NCBI GenBank assembly: GCA_046350375.1
Contig: JAXMAO010000010.1
Location: 1-64,000, forward strand
DNA: 64,000 nt
From: JAXMAO01 sp046350375
GTDB lineage: Bacteria; Planctomycetota; Phycisphaerae; UBA1845; UTPLA1
Direction: 5' to 3'
The translations under genes and the position numbers were made by a program. The stretch's first letter is position 1. Each line of letters starts with the position of its first letter. The notes below the pieces were generated by a model. It saw only the letters and a list, made by a program, of their open reading frames with translations, did no database searches and was not told the origin of the DNA. Below, one piece after another: positions 35,601-44,726 of this stretch.

Positions 35601-38600
35601 GGTTGTCGTGCACGTCCCAGGTGGTGGTCCGCTGGGTGCAGTCGGCGAAGTCTTCGAGCACCACCCGGTCGAGCGGGTCGTAGGCGTAGGCGGTGACGTG
35701 CCCGGCGGCATCGACGCGTGCCGTGCGGCGCGACGAGTCGTCCCACGACAGCGAGTTGACGATGTCGGCCGGGTCGCCGGCGCTGGCGCCGTTGCCGTTC
35801 AGGTCGCGAATGACGCGGGTGAGCCGGTCGAGGCCGTCGTACTCGTAGCGCGCCTGCCGGCCGAGCGCGTCGACGGCGAGCGCCAGGTCGTTGCGCGAGT
35901 CGAAGGCCGATTGGCGGACGTTGCCGGCGCTGTCGGTGGCGGAGATGCGCCGGTCGAGTCCGTCGTAGGCGTAAGTGACGCGGAACGACTCGTCCGGGCC
36001 AAGCAGGTCGGAGCGATCGATCCAGGTCGTCTGCGCGACGTTCGAGTTGCCGTCGAAGACATGCACGACGACGTTGCCGCGCGGGTCGGTCGTCTGGGTG
36101 CGGCGGTTGGCAGTGTCATAGCCGAACTGAAGCGCGTGGCCGCCGTCGTCGGTGATGGCGGTCACCTGCGAATTCGCCGCGTAGGCGACCGTCGTGGTCG
36201 ACTGTCCGTCGCCCTGGGATGACTGCGTCTGCGGGTCGAAGAAGGCGCGGTCGATGCGCGTCCGGCGATTGAGCGCGTCGTAGGTGAGCGTCAGTTCCGA
36301 CAGCCGCACGTTGCCGCCGCCGCCGGTGCCGTCGAGCAGCTCGCCGTCAAAGCGCGACGCGACGATGTTGCCGGCGGCGTCGTAGTGGCGCGACGCGACG
36401 TTGCCCATGGCATCGACGATGGAGACGAGCCGGTTGTAGCCGTCGTAGGCGTAGTGGGTGACGCGCGGCGCATCTTCGAGCCCGGCGCGCGCGGCGCGCA
36501 GGTTGCCGTTGGCGTCGTAGTCATACTGCGTGGTCGACTGGGCCGCGTCGGCCGGCGCGCGAATGACGCGGTAGAGCAGGTCGCGCTCGTCGCAGAGCGT
36601 CTGGACGACGTTGGCCGGCTGGGCGCCGCTGGTGGCAGCCCCATGGCGCGTCAGCACCCGGTTTTCGTTGGCGTCATACGCGTACTCGGTGGTCACGAAC
36701 TGCGCCGACGGCACGCCGGCGCAGGTCAGCACGTTCGGCGCCACGTTCACGTCGCCGCGCTCCTGGCAGGTGCGGACGAGCTTGTCGAGGATGTCGTACT
36801 CGTAGATCGTCGTGAGGACCGCGTTGGCGCGCGGCGCGCCGGTCTCGTCGAGGTTGGCGCGGTCGATGCGCACGACGTTGTCGGCGGCGTCGTACCAGGT
36901 GAGCGTTTCGTAGCGCGGGCCGCCGGGCGAGACCGCCCGCGACCGGGCCCGCACGACCTGGTTCAGGGCGTTGAAATCGAACAGCGAATCGTTGCCGCGC
37001 GGGTCGACGACGCGGGCGCGGTTGCCGCGCGCGTCATACTCGTACTGCGTCGTCAGCGCGGCGCCATCGACGTCGATCACCTCGGCCTGCATCAGCCCGG
37101 CGCCGGGGCCGCTGGCATAGTAGGCAAACGTGTCGCGCCGGCGATGACCGGCGCCATTGGCCGCGTGCACGTGCGCGGTGAGCTGCCCGGCGCTGTTGTA
37201 CTCGAAATCCTCCGCCACGCCCGGAACGGCGTACTGCGTGTGAATGCAATTGCCGGCCGCGTCGTAACCGTGCAGCGTTTCGCTGCCGCGGCCATCGACG
37301 CGGCGTGTGACGAGATTCGCGCCCGGGCAGCCGCCGATGCTCGTTTCATATTCAAACAACTCGACGATTTCCGTTTGATCGCCCCCCGCCGGGCCGGGCG
37401 TGGTGCGCATCATCATGCGATTGCCCCGGGCGCGCGGATCGGGATTGCCATCGTCGTACTGGCTCTCGATCACGCTGCCGGCCGGAGAGATCTCGCGGAC
37501 AATCTGACTGTCATCGTTCCACTCGTAGTCGGACTGGAAATAGGCCGGGTCGTCGGCCCGCAGCCGGTTGACGGGCGGGTTGATCCCCAGGTCGAGGTCT
37601 GTCGGCGCGGCCGGATCGGCGGCGCGCCCGGTGTAGACGCGCGTGCGGACCAGCCGATTGCGGGCGTCGAAGTAGAGTTCCTTCACGTCGCCGGCCCGGT
37701 TGTTGACGGTCGTCTTCGAGACGGCGCCATTGTTCGCGGCCGGATTCAGGCCGAACGTGTAGACATAGTCATAGCGCCCGGTGCCGAAGACCTGGGCGAC
37801 GACGCGATCGAAGAGCGGATCGCCGGCAGATTGGGTCGGCGCGTAGCTGTTCGTGAGATAGGTCTGTCCGCGCGGATCGGTGACGGTCAGAAGGTTGTGG
37901 TTCAGCCGCTCGTCGGCAAGGCCGCGCGAGTAGGTGTAGGTGGTCGTCTTGCCGAGCGGAAAGTCGTTGCCGTTGGGCGTGCCGGTGACCGCGGGCGTGG
38001 TGACGCTCTTGAGGTCGCCTGGGCTGCCGCCGGCGTCGGCCGCGCCGTAATAGCTGTAGGTCACCTGTCGGCCGGTCCAGTCGGTCAGGCTGACGATGTG
38101 ACCGGCGACGTCGTAGCCGATGGTGACGACGCGATCGTCGGCCGGCGACTGGTTGAGCGGGTCGCGAATCTTCCACAGGCGCCCGGCGGCGTCATACTCG
38201 AACGTCATTCGGTTGTGGTTGCGGTCTTCGATCGCGGCGATCCTGCCGGCTGCGGCCGAGCCATCGAGCGGCAGAAAATCGTAGAGCGTGCACTCCGCCA
38301 GCGTCATGCGAAGTGCCATGCCCGAAAGCGGCGCGAGCGTTCGGAAGTATTCCGGCCGCGTCCAGGTTCCGTCGGCCTGCAGGTTGAAACGGTCGGCCCG
38401 GCCGGTGCCCGAGAGAAAGGTCACGTCGGCGCCGTCGGCCTGCACGCCGAGGTTGTAGGCGAAGTCCCAGCCGTGCCCCAGCGCCGTGGACGTGTCACTG
38501 CGCGAGCGGTAGGTGCGGGCCCAGGTAAAGTCGATGCCGCGCCCGACGATCTGCAGGTCGATTTCCAGACGATAGAACTCGCCCGAGAACAGGTGAATCG

Positions 38601-40434
38601 GGTCGCTCACGTCGCTGCCGTCGGCCGTCGGGCCGCAGCCGCAGTTGGGGCAATCGCGATCACACACCGGCTCCTGCGGCGGCGGCTGGCACTCGGGCTG
38701 AGAGCTGGGCACGTGCTGACACTGCCCGCCGACGCACGAATCGACCGTGCACGGGTCGCCGTCGTCGCAGTTGTGCGGCGTATGCTGACAGGTTCCGTTG
38801 ACGCAGGCGTCGTCGGTGCACGGATCGTTGTCGTTGCAGTCCTGCGGCGTGTGCTGGCAGACGCCGTTAACGCATACGTCGACCGTGCAGGGATTGCCGT
38901 CGTCGCAGTTCATCGGCTGATGCGAGCAGGCCCCGGTCTGCGGGTCGCACGAGTCGGTCGTGCAGGGGTTGTGATCGTCGCACGCGCCCGGCGGACAGAG
39001 CCCGCCGCCGCCGCCGCACGCCTGCATGCAGGCCTGAAGCGTCGAAAACGGCCCGCCTGGCTGCGACTGGCATCCCGTCGGCGTGCAGGCGTAGCCGGTC
39101 GGCATCTGGCAGGCGGCCATGCACGATTGGAAATCCGGGAAAGGCCCGCCCGGCACCTGGGCGCAGCCGGCGCCGATGCAGGCGTAGCCGGTCTGAGAGC
39201 AGCTTGCCGCGCAGGCCGACTGGCTGGCATAGGTGCCGCCCGGGGCCGTCTGGCACATGCCGGCGACGCAGTTGTAACGCGTGCAACCGAACAGGACGTC
39301 GAAGGTCCACGCGCTGAAGCTGCCGGCGTTTCCGCCGGTGTTGTCGGAGACGGTGAGCGTCCAGTCGCCGTTGAGCGCCACGCCGGCAAACGCGGCGAAC
39401 GCGTTGGGGTTGTAGAACGTGGCGAGCGACGGGTCGGCGCTGCTGCGGGCATAACTGCCCGGCGGAATGACCGCGGCCGGTCCGGCCGCCTGTGCCGCGG
39501 CCAGGAAACTCGCGCCGGTTTCGGTGAAGCGATAGTCGCCGCCCAGGTCGGACGAGTCGCCGGTCGCGGGCGTCGGCGCGCCAAGGCGGCTGAAGAGATC
39601 GACACTCACACCGGCGTGGCTGACGGTGACCCGCAGGTCGCCGACAAACGGGTGGCTCGCGCCCACGAGCGTGACAGCCACCACCGCGCCGACGGTCGGA
39701 CCGCCGGGGTCGTTCACCGAGATCGTGCTGGTGACGCCGGGCGGGAAGTTGTCGATGATCGCGCCGCCCGTGCCCGGCCCGTAGGACGTGGGCTGGCTGG
39801 CGATGGCGTCGAATGACCAGCTTCCGAGCGAGCCCGCTTCGCCGGCGACATGATCGCTGATGGTGAGCGTCCAGTCGCCGTTGACGGGCAGACCGGCGAA
39901 GACCGAGAGCGGATCGTTGTCGACGAAGCCGGTGACACCGGCATTGGCGGTCGAACGGGCATAGGCGCCGCCGGCGATCACGTCGAGGTCGCCGGCCGCG
40001 GCGGCGGCGCTGCGGAAGTCGGGCCCGGAATCGGCGAAGGTGTAGTCGCCGGCGACGTTCGAGGAGTCGCCCGGGTCGGCCGGGGCGTTGGCGCCGATGC
40101 GGCAGAAGAGGTCGGCGTTCGCGCCGTTGTGCGAGATTCGGACGCGCAGGTCGCCGACGTGACCGTGAATGAGCGTCGTGAGCGTCACGCTGTTGAAGCA
40201 GGAGACCAACGGGTCATTCGGCAGGCTGACGGTGATCGTGCTGCTGAGGCCGGCGGGAGTGTTGTCGGGAATCGATCCGCCGGCCGCCGGGCCGAAGGTG
40301 TCGCCGCGGGCCGCGGCGTGCAAGGCAAGGACGAGCGTGACCGCCGCGATTCGGACGGCGCGTCCCAATCGAGGCGCCGCGCAGGCCTCATGCCCCGCCG
40401 CGCTGAATCGCCGGACCTGTGCCAAGCCGAACAT
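32686..40434 (-). CDS. Giant RHS/YD-repeat protein with inserted dockerin and jelly-roll modules
   Basis: 2582 residues, ATG at 40434 with GGGAGG. Order: signal peptide; two P-domains (to ~380); three Cys repeats (YxCxxxxCxxxPGGxF) and three or four NPCTxDxCxNGxCQH units (~380-600); DUF6531-like start (SDPIHLFSGEFYRLEIDLQI, ~605); many RHS/YD repeats; a dockerin-like calcium pair at ~1903-1960; a jelly-roll-like module at ~2095-2262; the RHS core NPYLFTGREYDPETGWYNFR; DPFGL self-cleavage-type motif near 2330; Pro/Ala linker; C-terminal variable domain (~2399-2582). The tip domain contains CYSACNPRF and ends in VIHGHGAPGF. RHS shells usually encapsulate a toxin. No immunity gene follows: the next gene, same strand, is the TPR operon. 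Confidence 0.85.
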   Translation of the reverse strand: MFGLAQVRRFSAAGHEACAAPRLGRAVRIAAVTLVLALHAAARGDTFGPAAGGSIPDNTPAGLSSTITVSLPNDPLVSCFNSVTLTTLIHGHVGDLRVRISHNGANADLFCRIGANAPADPGDSSNVAGDYTFADSGPDFRSAAAAAGDLDVIAGGAYARSTANAGVTGFVDNDPLSVFAGLPVNGDWTLTISDHVAGEAGSLGSWSFDAIASQPTSYGPGTGGAIIDNFPPGVTSTISVNDPGGPTVGAVVAVTLVGASHPFVGDLRVTVSHAGVSVDLFSRLGAPTPATGDSSDLGGDYRFTETGASFLAAAQAAGPAAVIPPGSYARSSADPSLATFYNPNAFAAFAGVALNGDWTLTVSDNTGGNAGSFSAWTFDVLFGCTRYNCVAGMCQTAPGGTYASQSACAASCSQTGYACIGAGCAQVPGGPFPDFQSCMAACQMPTGYACTPTGCQSQPGGPFSTLQACMQACGGGGGLCPPGACDDHNPCTTDSCDPQTGACSHQPMNCDDGNPCTVDVCVNGVCQHTPQDCNDNDPCTDDACVNGTCQHTPHNCDDGDPCTVDSCVGGQCQHVPSSQPECQPPPQEPVCDRDCPNCGCGPTADGSDVSDPIHLFSGEFYRLEIDLQIVGRGIDFTWARTYRSRSDTSTALGHGWDFAYNLGVQADGADVTFLSGTGRADRFNLQADGTWTRPEYFRTLAPLSGMALRMTLAECTLYDFLPLDGSAAAGRIAAIEDRNHNRMTFEYDAAGRLWKIRDPLNQSPADDRVVTIGYDVAGHIVSLTDWTGRQVTYSYYGAADAGGSPGDLKSVTTPAVTGTPNGNDFPLGKTTTYTYSRGLADERLNHNLLTVTDPRGQTYLTNSYAPTQSAGDPLFDRVVAQVFGTGRYDYVYTFGLNPAANNGAVSKTTVNNRAGDVKELYFDARNRLVRTRVYTGRAADPAAPTDLDLGINPPVNRLRADDPAYFQSDYEWNDDSQIVREISPAGSVIESQYDDGNPDPRARGNRMMMRTTPGPAGGDQTEIVELFEYETSIGGCPGANLVTRRVDGRGSETLHGYDAAGNCIHTQYAVPGVAEDFEYNSAGQLTAHVHAANGAGHRRRDTFAYYASGPGAGLMQAEVIDVDGAALTTQYEYDARGNRARVVDPRGNDSLFDFNALNQVVRARSRAVSPGGPRYETLTWYDAADNVVRIDRANLDETGAPRANAVLTTIYEYDILDKLVRTCQERGDVNVAPNVLTCAGVPSAQFVTTEYAYDANENRVLTRHGAATSGAQPANVVQTLCDERDLLYRVIRAPADAAQSTTQYDYDANGNLRAARAGLEDAPRVTHYAYDGYNRLVSIVDAMGNVASRHYDAAGNIVASRFDGELLDGTGGGGNVRLSELTLTYDALNRRTRIDRAFFDPQTQSSQGDGQSTTTVAYAANSQVTAITDDGGHALQFGYDTANRRTQTTDPRGNVVVHVFDGNSNVAQTTWIDRSDLLGPDESFRVTYAYDGLDRRISATDSAGNVRQSAFDSRNDLALAVDALGRQARYEYDGLDRLTRVIRDLNGNGASAGDPADIVNSLSWDDSSRRTARVDAAGHVTAYAYDPLDRVVLEDFADCTQRTTTWDVHDNRRSQHDANDTVLSDSFDGLDRLVHRDIARGPGVRGPAAEDYQYDGLSRLVRALDDDSDVTRAFDSLGQLVRETQNGRVIDATFTADGLRTRLVYPGGRTIDMDHDALHRVRQVRDGATTLAAFSFVGPSRRERRDFANGTRTEWSYDGRLGQPNAPGDHGFARPVGVRHTRIAGGTVLDDRAFAWDAAQNRKSRRDLRDDGQGRNADFTYDAADRLIRGVLSDAALAPLVDRSYDLDGANNRRAVSGGPDAGAYLLDPAACEPNDAAMNQYSGTPFDGRTSDANGNLASAGDCLTGDANGDGALTVADAPALVQALLGRTTPACGADVNRDGRLDGADVQGFIDRLTGVVDATWRNAFAYDYRNHMVEFADTVAGRRHVYAYDALGRRIARTTDVDTAPSETRYFYDGQQVIEEQNAAGATQATYVLGQSVDELLSLRRFGQDYYVHADDQQSVVAISDAGGRVVERADYDDYGTPHVATAEQAPARTVFYDSDAEAGPVGVPTTLADDFVLPSAVRITGVRWWGGYLYAPGAPASDDFTIRIHADSSGQPGAVLLQAHVGGAIRRTASGQQPSTPDGVVPEYAFEASLPGAFAAVASTRYWVSISDNTTGHPATFAWEASAAGNQQLYFTYPGGGWVGFSGDVAFALLTDRSAIGNPYLFTGREYDPETGWYNFRTRYLDPRAGRFTTRDVIGLWGDAGNLGNAYAYVGNNPATYSDPFGLEGPRPRLPGEAPPRPPGPSPDGGTAPGLPRDDPPPAQRPAAAPAPAAPAPAAPAPAAAEKPHDTHVIYESVNMADRNQIPMQIRDAIVDLPGGTRYISDADAEAAAERVSDSLASIGRKMPANRHIEFRVCYSACNPRFMRAVSRLTGRDVRACSGLSVASGRPASGENLTFHPDGTITNEGGAPVAERNITPGAAPDGKPPVQPGAGERTSNTSSLEIAIRQMDRDYQGGGDMVIHGHGAPGFTATGK

Positions 40435-40629
40435 GCGACGCCTCCCAATAGGTAAGAATAACGCCAAACCCTATCTGGAAGACGGAGATCTAGTACGTTG
40501 AGACACGAAAGAAACCGGGACAGCGGGACCGAAATCCGCCCGGGCGGGATCGTCTCGGCCCGCGTTCGGCGCGCGACGCGCGGCCACCGATCGCCCTAAC
40601 TGATTGACTGGCAACGATTAGGGTGAATC
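40435..40629. other. Intergenic region with an imperfect hairpin
   Basis: Upstream region of the RHS gene and downstream of the minus-strand glycosyltransferase-SGNH gene. CCCTAA and TTAGGG arms near 40595-40624 flank an 18-base loop; without a T tract it is a weak terminator candidate for the minus-strand glycan genes. Nothing else is supported. Confidence 0.3.
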
Positions 40630-42576
40630 TCACGGGTCCACGCCGGCCCCCGCCGCGGCGACGTCGGCCACCGATTCACTGGCGAGCGCGGTCGACACGG
40701 CACCGCTGACGTAGGCCGCCTTGTCGTGCTCGCCACGCGGATCGAGGTGACAGTCGTCCACCCACGCGTCGACCGGAACGGCGGTCGCCGGAAACGGCAG
40801 GAAGGTCAGGCCGTGAACTTCGGCCGCGCGGGCCATCTCCGACTCGTTCCGCGCCATGGCCGCCCGCAGGTCGGCCGGATAGTGGTTCCGCGGGGCCGGT
40901 CGAAAGGCGATGAGGATCACCGTCGCGCCGTCGCGCTGCATCTCGGCGATGGCGGCGTCGAGGTTGTGCCGAAACGCGAGCCCGTCGGCCGGGATGTCGA
41001 GCGGCTGGTCGGCGCGGCTGCGCGGCGGAGTCGGATACCAGCGCGCCAGCGGCGGCACGCCCGCGGGCCGCGTCAGGTGTTGCCCGTTCACCGCGGCGTC
41101 GTAGAAGAGAAAGATGATCGGCAGGCTGGCGAGGCGCGAGCGCATCAGCCAGCGGCTCTGCGGCGGCAGCGGCTCGGGATTGCGCAGCGTCGTGCGCCAG
41201 TGGCTGTAGTCGGGATGGTAGAAGTCGGCACACAGCGGCGCGGCGTCGTTGCCGCCGGCGTCGATGACGACCACGTCGGGGCGATAGTAGTGAAACTTGA
41301 AGTGGTAGTGCGTGAGAATCTCGGCCGTGGTGCCGAACGGCAGGCCGGCGTTGATGACCTCGACGCCGCGCAGCCCGGCCGGCAGGCGGTCGGCCAGGAT
41401 GCGTTCGAGCTGCGCCGGATAGGCGTCGGCGGCGCGCTTTACTCCCCAGCCGTAGGTCGTCGATCCGCCCAGGCAGAGCACGCGCGCCACGCCCGGCGTC
41501 CGCGCCAGCGGCACGTCGCGCCCGCGGAAACCGGCCGCGTTGTGCTCCAGCCCTGCGCGTGTGCGATAGTTTGGCGCGGGGACGTAGTGCAGGTAAGGCT
41601 GGCTGACCGAATTCTGAAACAGCGGCAGCGCGAACGGCTCGCCGGCCAGCACCATCCGCACCGCCTCGTAGCGCGGCAGCCACAGTCGATAGGCCGCACG
41701 GACCAGCAGTTCGCCCGTCATCAACACGCCGAGCGCCGTCAGCGCCGCGAACAGCAGGCGTCGCCGACCGCGTGGCCCGCCGCGGCGCGCGCCGGTCGGT
41801 GCGCCCGGTGCTCCGCTGCGGCGCGCGACCGGGCGCGGCTCGCGCCACAACGCCATCCGCAGCGCCAGCAGGTCGCGCAGCGTGGCGGCGATGTTGCGCA
41901 GCGACGCCCCGCGCGCCTGTCCGGCCGTCCGCGGATGATGCGGCAGGCTCAGCTCCACGATCCGGAAGCCGGCCCGCCGCGCGCGGACCAGCAGCTCGGT
42001 GTCGACCATCGGCGAGCGGCTCGCCGCGGTCACGGCCTCCAGCACGCCCCGCCGGTAGACTTTGACCCAGTGCAGGTCGCGAACCGATCGCCCGAAGAGC
42101 AGCCGGACCAGGCCGCGATCAACCATCGATACCAGCTTGCGGCCCCACGGGTCGCGCCGCGCCGCGCGGCAGACGTTGACCACATCCGCGTCCGCCAGCG
42201 CGGCCAGCGCCGACAGAATGTCCTCGGGCGCGAATTGCAGATCGGCCGGAATGACCCACACCGCCGCGCCGCGCGCCAGGCGATAGGCCGACCGCAGACC
42301 GGCGCCGATTCCGAGATTGCCCGGGTGATGATGCACGCGCACGGCGGCGTGTGCCTGTGCCAGCCGGTCGGCCAGCTCGGCCGAGCCGTCGCGCGAGCCG
42401 TCGTCGATGACGAGGACTTCGTGCGTGCCGGCTCCGGCCGCCAGCGCGGCGCAGGTGCGCTCGACCACCTCGCGCAGCAGCGCCGACTCGTTGTAGCACA
42501 GGATGACGACCGACACGTCCGGGCGATCAGCCGATGCGAAGCATGAAGCCCGGTTCTCGGCCGGCTGACAGATCAA
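40630..42576 (-). CDS. Glycosyltransferase family 2 fused to an SGNH/GDSL-like hydrolase
   Basis: 648 residues. The start is uncertain: a TTG at 42576 overlaps the stop of the upstream acyltransferase (TTGA) and is preferred; a GTG at 42516 is possible. Residues ~20-245 are a GT2 domain (VSVVILCYNESALL, LVIDDGSRDGS, WVIPADLQF) of the dolichyl-phosphate-mannose synthase type. A basic linker leads to a transmembrane helix (LLFAALTALGVLMTGELLV), then an SGNH-type domain: VLCLGGSTTYGWG (GGST in place of GDSL), DVVVIDAGGNDAAP and the catalytic Asp-His pair DDCHLDPRGEHDKA. SGNH enzymes de-O-acylate or O-acylate glycans. Both halves in one frame is unusual. The first 188 codons of the longer open frame are a shadow of the acyltransferase. 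Confidence 0.75.
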   Translation of the reverse strand: MICQPAENRASCFASADRPDVSVVILCYNESALLREVVERTCAALAAGAGTHEVLVIDDGSRDGSAELADRLAQAHAAVRVHHHPGNLGIGAGLRSAYRLARGAAVWVIPADLQFAPEDILSALAALADADVVNVCRAARRDPWGRKLVSMVDRGLVRLLFGRSVRDLHWVKVYRRGVLEAVTAASRSPMVDTELLVRARRAGFRIVELSLPHHPRTAGQARGASLRNIAATLRDLLALRMALWREPRPVARRSGAPGAPTGARRGGPRGRRRLLFAALTALGVLMTGELLVRAAYRLWLPRYEAVRMVLAGEPFALPLFQNSVSQPYLHYVPAPNYRTRAGLEHNAAGFRGRDVPLARTPGVARVLCLGGSTTYGWGVKRAADAYPAQLERILADRLPAGLRGVEVINAGLPFGTTAEILTHYHFKFHYYRPDVVVIDAGGNDAAPLCADFYHPDYSHWRTTLRNPEPLPPQSRWLMRSRLASLPIIFLFYDAAVNGQHLTRPAGVPPLARWYPTPPRSRADQPLDIPADGLAFRHNLDAAIAEMQRDGATVILIAFRPAPRNHYPADLRAAMARNESEMARAAEVHGLTFLPFPATAVPVDAWVDDCHLDPRGEHDKAAYVSGAVSTALASESVADVAAAGAGVDP

Positions 42577-43385
42577 GCGCGGGCCGCCTCTCTGCCGCGC
42601 GGCGCGGCGGTGACGGAGCGCGCCGGGGCGGCGCCGCGGGCCCGAGCGAGCCGCGCCTCCACGTCGGCCAGCAGGGCATCGAGCCGCGGCATGGCAGCGG
42701 CGGGATAGCCGGTGCGGAAGTGGCGCGGCCACGGATAGGCGATGCCGCTGTGCGGGTCGAAGAGCTGGTCGATGCGGCAGACGACGCGCGCCGGGTTGCC
42801 GCGCGCCACGTGCACCTCGGGCACGTCGGCGTTCACGACGCTGGCCGCCGTCACCACCGCGCCGGCGCCGAGGGTGACGCCCGGCAGCAGCAGCGCGCCG
42901 GTCGCAATCACCGCCAGGTCGCCGACCGTCACCCCGCGGACCACGTCCGACGGCGGCAGCGGGTCGTTCGTGAACTGCACGCGCGGATAGAACCAGACGA
43001 AGTCGCCGATCCGCGACTGTTTCGCGATGTGAACGCTGGAGTGCGTCTTGACGAAGTCGCCGATCCGGCAGTCGCCCTGAATCTCGCTCTGCGAGCCGAT
43101 CTGCAACCCCGCCGGCGACCGTCCCCTCGCGGACGAACACGCCGTGCCCGGTCCGAAGGCCCGCGCCCAGCGTCGAGCCGGCATAGAAGACGCTGTGCTG
43201 CGGATGTGCGACTGCGGGCCGATCTCCAGCGGCCGGCCGCCGGCGAGCGGCGTGGGCTGGCCGATCACGCAGTGGCTGTCGATGGTCACGTCGTCGGCCA
43301 GCACGACGTTGGCGTGCACGATCGTGAACGGGCCGATCGAGACGTTTCGTCCGAGCACGGCGCCGGGTTCGACCAGCGGTTGCAT
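42573..43385 (-). CDS. Left-handed beta-helix (hexapeptide) acyltransferase, paired apparent frameshifts
   Basis: 270 residues; ATG at 43385 with GGGGGAG. Hexapeptide repeats start at once: LVEPGAVLGRNVSIGPFTIV and resume as LQIGSQSEIQGDCRIGDF, FYPRVQFTNDPLPPSD, VIATGALLLPGVTLGAGAVV, ending with ARGNPARVV. Residues 63-93 break the pattern. Reading them in the other frame restores it (HSVFYAGSTLGAGLRTGHGV-FVREGTVAGG), so one base is missing near 43200/43201 and one C is extra in the CCCC run 43107-43110. The two cancel, and the rest is in frame. Likely an N-acyltransferase acting on a nucleotide-linked amino sugar (WbpD/FdtC/QdtC style). Confidence 0.75.
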   Translation of the reverse strand: MQPLVEPGAVLGRNVSIGPFTIVHANVVLADDVTIDSHCVIGQPTPLAGGRPLEIGPQSHIRSTASSMPARRWARAFGPGTACSSARGRSPAGLQIGSQSEIQGDCRIGDFVKTHSSVHIAKQSRIGDFVWFYPRVQFTNDPLPPSDVVRGVTVGDLAVIATGALLLPGVTLGAGAVVTAASVVNADVPEVHVARGNPARVVCRIDQLFDPHSGIAYPWPRHFRTGYPAAAMPRLDALLADVEARLARARGAAPARSVTAAPRGREAARA

Positions 43386-43386
43386 C

Positions 43387-44726
43387 TCACTCCCCCGCGG
43401 CGCGCTTGCCGCGCGGGCCGCTGCGCAGTTCGGTGACCAGCTCGACCCGCACCGGCACCTGGTAGCGCTCCAGCCGCTCGGCACAGTGCCGCCGCACGCG
43501 CCGCGGCAGCTCGGCCGCATCCCCGGCGGAACTCGGCCGCACACGGGCACAGACCGCCGCGCCGGTCAGCGGATTGGGCAGCCCGCAGACGCTCACGTCG
43601 GCGACCTCGTCGAGCTCCGAGATGACCGCCTCGATCTCGCGCGGGAAGACCTTGCGGCCGCCGACGTTGATGAAATCGCCCCGCCGCCCCACCACGCGCA
43701 CGAACTCGCCGTCGGTCTCGACGCGATCGCCAGTGTCCAGCCAGCCGTCGGGCAGAACCGGGCTCGGCGCGTTGAGGTAGCCGAGCATGGTCGTGGCCGT
43801 GCGGACGTGCAGCACGCCGTTGACCACGCGCGTTTCCGCCGACCCGCCGCCCAGCCTTACCCACGTCGAATCGGCCGCGCGCGACTGCGTCCGCAGAATC
43901 CCGGCCTCGGTCAGACCGTACGACTGCACGAACTTCACGCCCGGCAGCGCCTCGACCAGCCGGCGCAGCAACGGCCCGGGCATCGGCTCGGCGCCGTAGC
44001 TGACCATTCGCAGCGACGACAGGTCGTGCCGGCGATGGGCCGCGCCGGCGAGCACGAGACGCAAGAACGTCGGCGTGGTGGTGATCGACTCGACCGAATG
44101 ACGTGCCATGGTCGCCAGCACTGCGTCGGGCGCGCGGTCGGCCAGGCAGACCAGGCAGCCGCCGCTCGACAGGTGATAGAGCCACGAGAACAGCCCGCCG
44201 ACGTGGTCGAACAGCAGGAACGCCGCGGCGCGCAGCGCCTGTCGCGGTCGGGCAAACTGCTCCAGCAGCGCCGCGGCATCGTGCACGGCCCCTTTGGGCT
44301 CGCCCGCCGCACCGGAGGTGAACAGCACCACGCCCGGCCGACGCCGCGGAGACGGCCGTAGAGCCGCGTGGTCGGCGACCTGGTCGGGCGCGGATGAAAT
44401 CGATCGAGCGGTCATCGTGCAGCGACAGCGTTGCCTGCACGGCGGCGATGCGGCGAACCTGCGCGCGCCAGTCGGCGCTGGGCGTGGTCATCGGAACCAC
44501 GATCGCGCCGCGCTGCCAGAGCGACAGCGTCGCCGACACGGCCGCGGGCGAGTGATCGGCCTCGAGCCGCCACGATCGTGCCCGGCGCCGCCGCTCGTTC
44601 GAAGAATTCGTCCCACGCCTGCCAGGCGTCGAGCAGGTCGCGATAGAGACGGGCGCGGTCGCGCCAGATGATGGCCGGCCGGTCGGCCACCTGCCGGAAG
44701 CGTCGGCGCAGCGCGTCGCACGGCAT
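43387..44726 (-). CDS. ANL-superfamily acyl-activating enzyme, two apparent frameshifts
   Basis: ~445 residues after correction. ATG at 44726 overlaps the SDR stop (TGATG). The product is spread over three frames: MPCDALRRRFRQVADRPAII to ~44565, SATLSLWQRGAIVVPMTTP to ~44389, and from there LFTSGAAGEPKGAVHD (P-loop), YGLTEAGI, WLDTGDRVETDGEFVRVVGR, RRGDFINVGGRKVFPREIE. One extra C near 44564 and one extra C in the CCC run 44386-44388 account for both switches. Sequencing error or decay are both possible. It should adenylate a carboxylic acid and load it onto the neighbouring carrier protein or CoA. Smaller than most ANL enzymes (about 500-550 residues). Confidence 0.7.

Noticed and set aside
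36385..39816. 1143-codon plus-strand open frame opposite the RHS gene
   Set aside because: Antisense shadow in GC-rich DNA. The minus-strand RHS repeats are continuous and recognisable; the plus frame shows no family motif.
40595..40624. Rho-independent terminator
   Set aside because: Six-bp arms with an 18-base loop and no T tract. Listed only as a weak hairpin.
42577..43140. N-terminal 188 codons of the GT2-SGNH frame
   Set aside because: These are an out-of-frame reading of the acyltransferase, apart from a short stretch that reflects the paired indels there.
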